Below, in pieces: positions 53,101-64,000 of a stretch of DNA of 64,000 nucleotides. The stretch's first letter is position 1, and each line of letters begins with the position of its first letter. Source of the stretch: Mesoplasma tabanidae (GTDB lineage Bacteria; Bacillota_I; Bacilli_A; Mycoplasmatales; Mycoplasmataceae); assembly GCF_002804025.1 (NCBI RefSeq), contig NZ_CP024969.1, positions 124,001 to 188,000 on the forward strand, given 5' to 3'. A program made the position numbers and the translations under genes. Below the pieces are notes generated by a model. The model was not told where the DNA came from. It did no database searches and worked only from the letters and a program-made list of their open reading frames with translations.

Positions 53101-55615
53101 AAGTTGAGATAGCAATATGTTCCCACCAATATTAATGGGTGAAGGTTGAACTAATGGAGAATGAAAAACAGATTTAAACTGAACTGAAAAATGATTTTTT
53201 GATGATAAAGTTAAAACAAAAGATGATACATCAAAGTTATTAAAAATGGCAATGCCAGTTATTGGTCAACTAGGAAACTTAAATGGTATAACAATATCAG
53301 CAGGATCATTTGAAAAACTTGCTAGTTATGTATGGAATACTGACATAAATCCTAATACAGGTTATTCATATTTTCACAATCAAGCAATTAATGAAACAAC
53401 AAAAAGAAATGTTTGAGAAATGAAAAAAAATTCAGCTAAAGGAAGCATTGAATTTATTCAAATGGCTCTTCAAATAGCAATGGAAGCTTTAGCACAATCA
53501 AATGATGAATCTGGTCTTCCCACAATCGAAAGACCAAACGATACAACATGAAAAGAAGATTTAATTTTGTTAGCCTTAGCATTTTTACCAAATGTAGGAC
53601 AACAGTACTTAAAAGATTCACCAAATAGAGCATCTCAATTTGGTATTTCAATTAATGCAGAAAATTATACACCTGGTATAGAAACATTATCAACAGATGT
53701 TCAAACTAAGATAAATAATAATGTTGTTAACATAAATGGTCTTAAAGATAATCAAACTGTGTATAATTTAGATTCAATTAATGATGAAAAAGTCTTCATT
53801 AAGGATCAAGAAACATTAAATAAATTGAATTTATTATTTAATGATAAGGAAAATTATAATGGCGGTGATATTAAATTAAGCACAGGTTTTAAAGTTTATG
53901 ATTCTAATTCAAAAGTACTAACAGTACCTGTAGTAACTAACTTAAAATCTGTTAAGCAACAAGGTTTAAATAACAAGGTTAATATTCAAGGTATGAATTA
54001 TAAAACTTTATCAATTGGTGGTAAAACATTACCTAAAAATGCGTGAGTATATGATAATAGAGAAATAACAGCTAACAAAAAATTATTTAGTAAAGATTTT
54101 AATATGCAAAATGAAGCTGATTGAATAAATCCTTCATCAATAGATCCAAGTAAATTAACGTATTCAAAACAATTTGAATATGATAATGATGGTAATATTA
54201 CTGCTATTAACGATCAATCAAAGTGATTTATAAATAGTTTAATTTCTGATCAATATGATATTAACGGTTTAGATTTTGAATTAAGACCTTACTATCACTA
54301 CAATAACTTAAAACTATTTGTTCCAAAAAACATAACAGACATTGATTCATTGCTAAATGGAAAATATGCAAATACAAATAAAACTTCAAAAAATTCAGCT
54401 AGTGATTGAAGATCAAATATTGATATTTGACATGGTACAGTGCAACAAAGAGACATTCCTGAAGAAGTTAAGAAAGCTTGAGGCACTGAGTTTGCTAATG
54501 AACAAGAATGAGAATGAATTTCGCCTTTTAGTTTAAATTATAGTAAAAAAATAACTGATCCAAATAGAAAAGGTTGAATTCAAAGCATTGATACTGATTT
54601 ACAACAAATTTACACTTGAGCAAGTGATAAAATTGTTTCAAGTGGTTCAAGTTCAGAAGCAGTAATTTCAACTTCTGATGCATTGCCTTCATTCTTAAAT
54701 GGTGTTAACATGCAATCAGTAGATACAATAGAAACATATAATGGAAATATTATAATTGCAGATCAAGATATTTTAAATTTATTAACAAACAAATCAACTG
54801 AAAAATATCTTCCTGTTGATTATGATTTCTATGGGGAAGCAATAGCTGAAGTACCTGATGGGAAAATAACAAATGGTGATCACACAATTACAATGAATCA
54901 TATGAGAACCCCAATTGAGCAATTAAACATGATGAGAGAACATAAAAACTTCTATATGAAAAATGATCTAATAGAAAAATATAAAATTAATGATCAAGAA
55001 GCATACAGAAAAGTTCTTCAAAATAGGGATTTCAATTCAAAATTTTCAGCATTTGATGAAGCCTTTGGAGTTACAGGTGGAATTAAAGGTACAATGGTTG
55101 ATTCACCTGGTGTATTTGCATTGCAGGGAAGTTCTAAGAGTATAGAATCAAATCTGGGAATGTCTTATAATAAGGTTGATTTAGTAAGCACACAATTGGG
55201 AATGATAATAAGCATTAGTGAATCTATATTACTTGTTGCGCTATTCTTAATTACTGGTGTGATAATAATTTCAATATTAGTTATAACAATTATTTCAGAT
55301 GTTTATATAATGAAATATCACAGATTTATGGTTACAATGAAAGCTCTTGGATATTCAAACAAAGAAGTTGTTGTTAATACAATTTTGATCCCTTCAATTA
55401 TTGCAACAGTATTTGTCATAACCGGTTATATAATTGGTAAATGGTTACTAGGTGTTCTTATGGTTGAAGCACAAAAATTTGGTGTCTTTATACCACTAAT
55501 TACAAATTGATGAGCAACACCAGTTATATTATTAGGAATTTTATTAATGTTCATAATAGCATTTATATTCTCATTAAGAAAACCACTAAAAGATGAGTTA
55601 AAATCTTTAACTTAA
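50174..55615 (+). CDS. Giant FtsX-like ABC permease (1813 aa)
   Basis: Second permease with two FtsX cores and very large outside domains. Span 1 is at about 18-38; the first outside domain is about 650 residues; three spans lie at about 699-725, 750-775 and 797-825; another span is near 876-895; a second outside domain is about 780 residues; the last three spans lie at about 1676-1707, 1733-1755 and 1776-1800 (MKALGYSNKEVVV in between). More than 30 TGA codons are read as Trp. ATG 50174 is chosen because GGAGAAAG lies 3-10 bases before it; an in-frame TTG at 50162 is inside that site. Like the first permease it lacks a neighbouring ATPase. Substrate unknown; lipoprotein or lipid handling would fit the neighbours. 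Confidence 0.88.
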
Positions 55616-55632
55616 TTTATTAGTAATAAATC

Positions 55633-55654
55633 AAAACAGGGAAACCTGTTTTTT
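55633..55654 (+). terminator. Terminator after the second permease
   Basis: AAAACAGG and CCTGTTTT form an 8-bp stem with a GAAA tetraloop and further T. Confidence 0.88.
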
Positions 55655-55708
55655 ATTTCATAGCTTTACCTGTTTGGTTTTATAACACCAAATAAGTATA
55701 AAAAAGTT

Positions 55709-55714
55709 TATAAT
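55709..55714 (+). promoter_or_regulatory. -10 box of a probable ligA-gatCAB promoter
   Basis: TATAAT 25 bases before ligA; no convincing -35 at 16-18 bases. A small TTTGGT/ACCAAA hairpin (55674-55693) precedes it. Confidence 0.45.
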
Positions 55715-55738
55715 AATATAGATATAAAAGGAGTTATC

Positions 55739-57740
<2,002 letters not shown>

Positions 57741-57751
<11 letters not shown>

Positions 57752-58028
57752 AAAGTATTATGAAGAGTTAGCACAAGATTCAATGTTGAAATTTACAGAT
57801 AATGAAATTAATGAAATTGTAGCAAAACAAGAAGACTTAAAAAAGGAATTTGAGAAAGTGTTAAAAATAGATACATCTAATGTAAAACCACTTTTTTATC
57901 CTTATGATGACATTCACACTTATTTAAGAGAAGACAATGAAACAACAGTTATCAATCAAAAAGTTATATTGTCAAATGCTCCAACTTCTGATGGTGATTT
58001 TGTGACAATTAAAAAGGTGGTAAAATAA
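57741..58028 (+). CDS. gatC: Aspartyl/glutamyl-tRNA amidotransferase subunit C
   Basis: Small stabilising subunit of the GatCAB complex that converts Glu-tRNA-Gln (and in some bacteria Asp-tRNA-Asn) to the correctly amidated form. It is 95 aa; YYEELAQDSMLKFTDNEINEIVAKQEDLKKEFEKVLKIDTSNVKPLFYPYD fits the family. It begins inside ligA and ends on the gatA start (TAATG). Its presence implies the cell makes Gln-tRNA by the indirect route. Confidence 0.92.
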
Positions 58029-59476
58029 TGAATTACAAAAAATTATCAATTTTAGAATTGCACGAAAAAATCGCTAATAATGAAATTAGTATTGCAGAAT
58101 TAACTAGCGCTGTTTTGATTGAAGCGAATAAAGTTCTAAAATCAAATGCAATTAATAAATTAAGTGATCAGCATGCAATTAAACTAGCAAACAAATTAGA
58201 TCAAGATTCAAACAAAAATTCTTTACTATATGGAATTCCTTATTTTGCTAAAGATAACTTTGCAACAGAGAATATTGAAACAACATCTTCATCTAATATT
58301 TTAAAAGGCTATGTTCCTCCATTTAATGCAACATCAATTTCAAAATTAGAAGATCAAGGTGCAGTTTTAATTGGAAAGGCAGCGCTTGATGAATTAGGGA
58401 TGGGTGGAGTAGGCCTTTATTCATGTAATGGAATTATAACTAACCCAGCTGATTATAAAAGAATCGTTGGTGGAAGTAGCAGTGGTAGTGCTTATTTAGT
58501 TGCAAAAGGAATAGTACCATTTGCAACAGGTAGTGACACAGGGGATTCAATTAGAAAACCTGCATCATTTAATAATATTGTAGGTTTTAAACCATCATAT
58601 GGTGCAATCAGTAGATATGGATTATTACCTTACTCACCAAGTTTAGATACAGTAGGATTCTTTACTAGAAATGTTACTGATATGGCTATTGTTTGTGATG
58701 CAACTTTTGGATATGACAATAAGGATGCAACTAGTCATGATAACGAATCTAAAGAAATGTTTAAAAATATTGGAAAATTAAATACATCTATTAAATTTGG
58801 ATACATTAAAAAAGTAATTGATGATTTAAGTGAAAACCTAAAAAGTGCATACTATAATTTATTTGAAACTTTAAAAGCAAAAGGCTATGAAGTTAAAGAA
58901 GTTAGTTTTAAACAAGAATTATTAGATTCTTTATCAGCAATATATAAAATGATTTCATTTAGTGAGTCTGTTTCAACTAACGCTAATTTAGATGGCATCA
59001 AATTTGGTAAAAGAGCAGCTGGTGCTGATTATGTTGAAATAATTACAAATTCAAGATCAGAAGGTTTTGGGGATGAAGTTAAACAAAGATTTCTTGTTGG
59101 TGCTTTAAACTTAAATAAAGAAAACCAAATAATATATTTAAATAAAGCAAAGCAGGTTAGAAGATTAATTGTTGAAGAATTAAATAAGGTTTTTATTGAA
59201 ACAGATATTTTAATTATTCCTCCAACAGATAAAATAGCACCTTTAATCGAAGATTTGAAAACAAATTCAAATTCTGAAACAGAATATTTAAATGATATTT
59301 TAACCTTAGCAAATTTTAATGGTTCACCTTCAATTACAATTCCGTTTTTAAAAGAAGGAAAACTTGGTATTGGAATTAATATAAATACAAAACCTAAACA
59401 AGATCTTTTATGTTTACAAGCAGCTAAAGTGCTTGAAGATATAATTGGTATTAAAAATGAAATAGTGGAGGATTAA
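58028..59476 (+). CDS. gatA: Aspartyl/glutamyl-tRNA amidotransferase subunit A
   Basis: Amidase subunit that releases ammonia from glutamine. It is 482 aa. Ser-Ser-Lys triad of the amidase signature family: Lys75 in FAKDNF, cis-Ser in GGSSSGSA (about 151), nucleophile Ser174 in SDTGDSIRKPA (GDS in place of the more usual GGS). The start overlaps the gatC stop by one base. Confidence 0.96.
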   Translation: MNYKKLSILELHEKIANNEISIAELTSAVLIEANKVLKSNAINKLSDQHAIKLANKLDQDSNKNSLLYGIPYFAKDNFATENIETTSSSNILKGYVPPFNATSISKLEDQGAVLIGKAALDELGMGGVGLYSCNGIITNPADYKRIVGGSSSGSAYLVAKGIVPFATGSDTGDSIRKPASFNNIVGFKPSYGAISRYGLLPYSPSLDTVGFFTRNVTDMAIVCDATFGYDNKDATSHDNESKEMFKNIGKLNTSIKFGYIKKVIDDLSENLKSAYYNLFETLKAKGYEVKEVSFKQELLDSLSAIYKMISFSESVSTNANLDGIKFGKRAAGADYVEIITNSRSEGFGDEVKQRFLVGALNLNKENQIIYLNKAKQVRRLIVEELNKVFIETDILIIPPTDKIAPLIEDLKTNSNSETEYLNDILTLANFNGSPSITIPFLKEGKLGIGININTKPKQDLLCLQAAKVLEDIIGIKNEIVED

Positions 59477-59477
59477 G

Positions 59478-60917
59478 ATGAAAAATTTTGAAATAGTTAT
59501 TGGTATTGAAAATCATGTTGAATTAAAAACTAAAACTAAGATGTTTTCATCAGCTCCAGTAAGTTATGGTGAGATTCCAAACACTAATGTTAATGAAACT
59601 GATATGGCTTACCCTGGAAGTTTACCAACAGTTAATCAAAAGGGAATTGAACTAGCAATAAAAACATGTAATGCTTTAAAACTTGAAATTGATACTTTAG
59701 TTAAATTTGATCGTAAGAATTACTTTTACCCAGATTTAACTAAAGGATATCAAATAACACAACAATATAATCCAATCGGTAAAAATGGAAAATTGATTAT
59801 AAGTGTTGATGGAATAGAAAAAGAAGTTGACATTGAAAGATTGCACATTGAAGAAGATACAGCTAAGCAAATTCACAAAGATGATTTAACATATATTGAT
59901 TACAATAGAGCCGGAACAGGTTTAGTAGAAATTGTTACAAGACCAGTTTTAAGAAGTGCTGATGAAGCTTGTGCTTATGTTGAAAAATTAAGAGAAGTAT
60001 TATTATTTTTAAAAGTTAGTGATGTAAAAATGAATGAAGGAAGTTTAAGAACTGATGTTAACATCTCTATTAGACCATTTGGTTCAAAAGAATTTTCAAA
60101 CAAAGTCGAAATTAAAAACTTAAATTCCATTTCAAATATCAAAAAAGCAATTGAATTTGAAGTTGAGCGTCAAACTAAATTAATGCTAAATAATGAAATA
60201 ATTATTCAAGAAACACGTAGATTTGATGATACTACAAATTCAACAGTATCAATGCGTAGTAAATCTGATGCATTAGACTATAAATACTTTAGAGAACCAA
60301 ATATTATGCCCATTCAATTAGATCAAAAATGAGTAAATGAATGTATTAAAAATTCTCCTGAATTAGCTGATGGTAAAAGAATTAAATATGTTAATGATTA
60401 TAAAATATCAATAAATGATACAAATATTTTATTAACAAGTATTGAAATGTCTGAGTTTTTTGAAGAAGCAATTAAACATACTAGCAATTATACTAAAGTA
60501 GCAAATATTTTAATTAGTGATATTCAAGCACAATTAAATAGTGAGAATACATCAATTGATAAATTAGCTTTATCACCGGTTCATTTAGCTGAAATGATCA
60601 ATTTAGTTGATCAAACAATTATATCTTCTAAGCATACTAAAACAATTTTGCCAATTATAATGAAAAATAATTCAAAATCGGTTATGGAAATTGTTGAAGA
60701 ATTAAATATAAAAATGATTAGTGATGAAAATGAAATAACTAGTTTGGTAAATCCAATTATTGAAAGTAATTTAGAATTGCTTGAACAATATAATGAAAGA
60801 CCAGAGAGAGTCACAAAAACTATTATGGGTCAGTTAATGAAGGTTACTGGGGGAAATGTTAATCCAGAAGCAGGAATTAACATTATAGTTAAATTAGTAG
60901 AAGCAAGGTTAAAATAA
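59478..60917 (+). CDS. gatB: Aspartyl/glutamyl-tRNA amidotransferase subunit B
   Basis: Kinase/transferase subunit: phosphorylates the tRNA-bound Glu and adds ammonia passed from GatA. It is 479 aa, with TGA Trp at about 60330. FEIVIGIENHVELKTKTKMFS at the start (His replaces the more common Glu-x-His-x-Q order only slightly), FDRKNYFYPDLTKGYQITQ, and the C-terminal YqeY-like tail that holds tRNA (GQLMKVTGGNVNPEAGINIIVKLVE). GGAGG lies before the ATG. Confidence 0.96.
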
Positions 60918-60920
60918 AAA

Positions 60921-60946
60921 AAAATGAAGCGCGAGCTTCATTTTTA
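60921..60946. terminator. Bidirectional terminator after gatB
   Basis: AAAATGAAGC and GCTTCATTTT form a 10-bp stem with a GCGA tetraloop, with A-run left and T-run right. It also ends the convergent membrane-protein gene. Confidence 0.88.
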
Positions 60947-60955
60947 CTTTTAAAA

Positions 60956-61405
60956 TTATTTTCTAACAATAGGTCCTGTTAAAACTAAGAAACCTAAAAC
61001 AATAACAACATAGAACCCTATGATTGAACCAATTGAAACTTTAACTCCATCAGCACTTAATAATGTTATGTTACCAACAATTAATAAAATAACTGAAATT
61101 AGTGCAAGACCAATTGAAGCTGAGTTAAATAATCTAGCAAAAGCATCAATTCCTAGTATTCCTAAAACTAATCTAATAATTACAGGAACAATAGCAATAC
61201 ATGCTAATGCTAAGGCAGCTGAAATCATGCTGTTAACATTTTTGTGTAATTCTTCTAATCTAGCATCACCATATTTAATAATTGTCCCGCCTTCTTTAGC
61301 TCCTAATCCGATTCCAAAAATTGTTATAATCACTAAAACTGCAAATGCTGCTGCTGCAACAACTGAAATTAAAGACCATAAATTCTTTTTAGCTCATTCT
61401 TTCAT
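60956..61405 (-). CDS. Small membrane protein of unknown function
   Basis: A 149-aa protein with four predicted spans (about residues 8-30, 55-78, 88-108 and 118-142) and a short charged loop after the first (KYGDARLEELHKNVNS). I do not recognise the family. The start at 61405 has AGGAGG 8 bases before it; its third codon after Glu is TGA (Trp). It lies downstream of ktrA on the same strand, with a terminator between, and converges on gatB. Confidence 0.75.
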
Positions 61406-61460
61406 AAATATTCCTCCTTGCATAAAATTATAAATGATTAATTTTTATTTTGTAAATAAA

Positions 61461-61490
61461 AAAGATAGCTTATGACTATCCTATCTTTAT
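61461..61490 (-). terminator. Terminator after ktrA
   Basis: AAAGATAG and CTATCTTT pair across 12 bases, with a T6 run on the minus strand. It lies between the ktrA stop and the small membrane protein gene. Confidence 0.72.
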
Positions 61491-61497
61491 TCATGTT

Positions 61498-62409
61498 TTA
61501 TTTCTTTAAAGCCTTTTTATTTTTTTCCAAATTTGACATGTCGATAGTTTCGTTAACATTGTCATCAAAAATAATTGAATCAAATAAGTCATCTGCTGCT
61601 GTTGAATCAAATAAGTCATCGTCTTTATTTTTATCTTCTAAAGTTTTATTGTTATTTTTATTGTCATTTTCCAATTCTTCAAAAATGACTAATTCGTCAT
61701 TAACATCTTTTTTGTCTTTAGCTCCACCTTGAATTTTTTCAGCTAATTCATTAATTACAGTTGTTCTTGCAAAAACAACAACATCATCATTTTCTTTTAA
61801 TTCAGTATAGTCATCAGGTAATAGTATTTTACTTTTTCTTCTAATTTGAATGATATTAAAATCTTTTGTTGTTGAAAGTCCAGCAGCTAAAATTGTTTTA
61901 TTAAATATATTATGGTTGTTTACGCTTAAAGTTGTAGAAACAAAGTCTTCATCAATTGATTGAACATCAACATCAAGATCAATATTAAACATTGATCTAG
62001 CAGCTACTATGTTACCAGCAAGTGCATCAGGTAAAATAATTTGATTTTCGCTTAACCCTAGTGCTGTAAGAATTCTTTTATGTTTTTCATCTCTTGCTCT
62101 AGCAATAACATTTTCACATTCTAGGTCAATTAAATTTAAAACAGTCATTAGACCAGACTCAATATTTGTTCCAACCCCAACAATAACAACATCATAAGCT
62201 TTAATTCCATTTTTAGCTAAAGCCATTTTATTTGTTGAGTCTAATACAACAACATCAACTCCATATTCATATTCTGATAAATGCAAGTTTAATTTATCTT
62301 CATCATAATCAAAAACTGTAACTTGTTGCTTTTTGTCAACAAGTGTTTTTATTACAGATAAACTAAAATTTGAAACTCCAATAATCGCAATACTTTTTTT
62401 CTTCGCCAT
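61498..62409 (-). CDS. ktrA: Potassium uptake regulatory subunit KtrA/TrkA (RCK), with acidic tail
   Basis: Cytoplasmic ring protein that gates the KtrB potassium channel in response to bound nucleotide. It is 303 aa against the usual 220. Rossmann RCK_N about 1-135 (SIAIIGVSNFSLSVIKTL, DATN-like VLDSTNKMAL), RCK_C about 140-220 (IQIRRKSKILLPDDYTELKENDDVVVFA). After residue 222 comes a tail of about 80 residues rich in Asp, Glu, Asn and Lys, with DDLFDS twice in a row. ATG 62409 is chosen because GAAGG lies 8 bases upstream; a GTG at 62418 overlaps that site. Divergent from ktrB. Confidence 0.92.
   Translation of the reverse strand: MAKKKSIAIIGVSNFSLSVIKTLVDKKQQVTVFDYDEDKLNLHLSEYEYGVDVVVLDSTNKMALAKNGIKAYDVVIVGVGTNIESGLMTVLNLIDLECENVIARARDEKHKRILTALGLSENQIILPDALAGNIVAARSMFNIDLDVDVQSIDEDFVSTTLSVNNHNIFNKTILAAGLSTTKDFNIIQIRRKSKILLPDDYTELKENDDVVVFARTTVINELAEKIQGGAKDKKDVNDELVIFEELENDNKNNNKTLEDKNKDDDLFDSTAADDLFDSIIFDDNVNETIDMSNLEKNKKALKK
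61575..61620. repeat. 19-base direct repeat in the ktrA tail
   Basis: TTGAATCAAATAAGTCATC occurs at 61575-61593 and 61602-61620, a 27-base period that keeps the reading frame and encodes the doubled DDLFDS. Confidence 0.85.
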
Positions 62410-62463
62410 AATATACACCTTCTTTGATACTTTAATAATTATACATTTGTAATAATTAAATTG

Positions 62464-62469
62464 TATAAT
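62464..62469 (+). promoter_or_regulatory. -10 box of the ktrB promoter
   Basis: TATAAT 26 bases before the ktrB start, inside the 85-base gap between divergent ktrA and ktrB. No clear -35 at the usual distance. Confidence 0.5.
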
Positions 62470-62494
62470 AATTACTATGAATGGGGGTAATCAA

Positions 62495-64000
62495 ATGACA
62501 AGCAAAAGAAATAAGTCAGATAAACCTAATTGACTTAAAATTAAAAATGATAAAGAACAAAAGAATAAGTTTGATCCCCAAAAAGCTTTTTTAAAACTTA
62601 AAATATGATGACCTTTGTCTAAAGTATCTGGACGAATATTTTTAATTTATTTATTTATTGTTTTATTTGGAGGATTTTTACTTTGTATCCCGGGGATTGT
62701 TATTAATAATGATTTAAATGGTTATGATTTTAGATGAGACTATCTAACTGGAATATTTACAGCATCAAGTGCTTTTAGTGATACTGGTATTAATATTATT
62801 GATCCATCTCATGACTATACATTTTGAGGTCAATTAATTTTACTTGTTTTAATTGAAATGGGTGGAATTGGAGTTTTAACATTAAAAATTATTTTGTTTA
62901 TTTCAATTAATAAAAAGATTTCACTTAATGACACAGTTGTTGCCCAATCAGAACGTGGTAATGATGTTAAATCATCAACTATTGAATTAATTAAAGATGG
63001 GTTTATATTTTTAACTTTTGTACAACTAGTAGCTGCTGGAATTTTATTCTTTTTATTCTTTTTTTCACAACCTGCAACTGTATCCACAAATGGAACAGAA
63101 TTAAATGTGGTTTCTCCTTATCATAATTTTTTAAAGTCAATTTGATTTGCTGTTTTTCATTCAACTAGTGCTATTAATAATGCTGGATATGATTTATTGT
63201 CAACAAACTCACTTCAACCTTATAATATTGAAGGGCATCAAGTATATGGAATTCAAATAGTTTTCTTATTAGAATGAGTAATTGGTGGATTAGGTTATCC
63301 TACATTCCACGATATTAAAAGAAAATTAAGAGCAAGAAGAGTTGGTCAAAAAGTTAGATTTAGTTTATTTACTAAATTAAATTTTTGAGTTTATTCAATA
63401 TTATTTCTTGTTGGCCCTTTATTAGTTTTTGCAAGTGAATATTCAAATCAGGCAAATTCATTAATTTTTAATTACTATGAATATAAAGTTGATCCATTAA
63501 CTCAAATGCCAATTAATGTAATTGTAACCCAAGCAAAACCAGGATATGCTGTAGCAATGGATATTATATTTAATACAACAGCTTGTAGAAATGCTGGTTT
63601 CTCAACTGTTCCAATTAATGATTTTAATGCATCCTCAAAGTCAATATTATCTTCACTAATGTTTATAGGTTCAGCCCCATCATCAACAGCAGGTGGTATT
63701 CGAACCACAACATTTGCAATCATCATTCTTTCAACATGAGCTGTTATTAGAAATAAAAGTTATACAAGTGCTTTTAAAAAAGTTATACCAGCTGAAACAG
63801 TAAGAAGAAGTTTCTCAGTATTTTTTATTTCAGTATTTATATTAACTATTGTAGTTATATTAATTTATTTTGATTCAAATGCCTATTTAACACCAGGTGT
63901 TGAAAATGGAGTAGCAGGAGAACTTGTACAAAATCAGGGTGATGCAAGTATAATACAAATATTGACTTTAATTACAAGTGCATATGGAACAGTTGGGATG
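62495..64000 (+). CDS. ktrB: Potassium uptake channel subunit KtrB (3' end outside the window)
   Basis: Ion-conducting subunit of the Ktr system, four repeated M1-P-M2 units. The 502 codons visible carry pore loops SAFSDTGIN (unit 1), TSAINNAGYD (unit 2), TTACRNAGFS (unit 3) and, at the very edge, SAYGTVGM (unit 4); each has the selectivity-filter glycine. TGA Trp codons are frequent. The first 45 residues are charged and cytoplasmic. GGGGG lies 8 bases before the ATG. The frame is open at base 64000, with the last half of unit 4 missing. Confidence 0.95.

Overview
The window reads as chromosome from a wall-less mollicute of the Spiroplasma/Entomoplasma group. It is very AT-rich, and TGA has to be read as tryptophan: atpB, atpA, rplB, secY, map, glycosyl-free housekeeping genes and the large permeases all stay open only with that code, while TAA and TAG act as stops. 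Gene order and content (deoA-manB-deoC, cdd next to adk, paralogous giant lipoproteins and FtsX-type permeases) look most like Mesoplasma florum or a near relative. The species call is an inference from memory of gene order; no database search was run.

Layout. 1-5.4 kb: end of ftsK, then uvrC, greA, rsmI, tRNA-His with a very good promoter, and a convergent rhodanese-like gene. 5.4-7.8 kb: rpiB, glyA and upp. 7.8-14.8 kb: the complete F1Fo ATP synthase operon in canonical order (membrane protein, B, E, F, H, A, G, D, C), with an unusually short epsilon subunit. 14.8-17.1 kb: an Ohr peroxidase and an ABC exporter gene broken by one TAG. 17.1-20.9 kb: deoA (reverse strand) divergent from manB-deoC, a deoxynucleoside breakdown set. 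21.0-36.5 kb: the S10-spc-alpha ribosomal protein block from rpsJ to rplQ, with secY, adk, map and infA. It lacks rpmD, and cdd is inserted between secY and adk. 36.5-40.4 kb: ecfA1-ecfA2-ecfT-truA. 40.4-55.6 kb: accessory surface region. It starts with a structured RNA or leader, then a 1433-aa FtsX-like permease, an 848-aa lipoprotein-like protein without a lipobox cysteine, a convergent paralogue of about 830 aa that keeps the cysteine, and a divergent 1813-aa FtsX-like permease. 55.7-60.9 kb: ligA-gatC-gatA-gatB. 60.9-64 kb: a small membrane protein and ktrA (reverse strand), divergent from ktrB, which runs off the end.

How the genes work together. The nucleoside genes form a salvage route: Cdd makes deoxyuridine or uridine, DeoA releases the base and (deoxy)ribose-1-phosphate, Upp rescues uracil, ManB probably moves the phosphate to C5, and DeoC splits deoxyribose-5-phosphate into glyceraldehyde-3-phosphate and acetaldehyde; RpiB handles ribose-5-phosphate. 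The EcfA1-A2-T module energises vitamin uptake with substrate subunits encoded elsewhere. ATP synthase and KtrAB serve ion balance. The two FtsX-like permeases have no ATPase beside them, so any partner must be encoded elsewhere.

Least explained by known families: the hand-folded three-way-junction RNA with a terminator and a possible antiterminator at about 40466-40617, and the permease/lipoprotein block that follows it. No stretch above 300 bases lacks a gene. No CRISPR array, insertion sequence or phage gene was seen.
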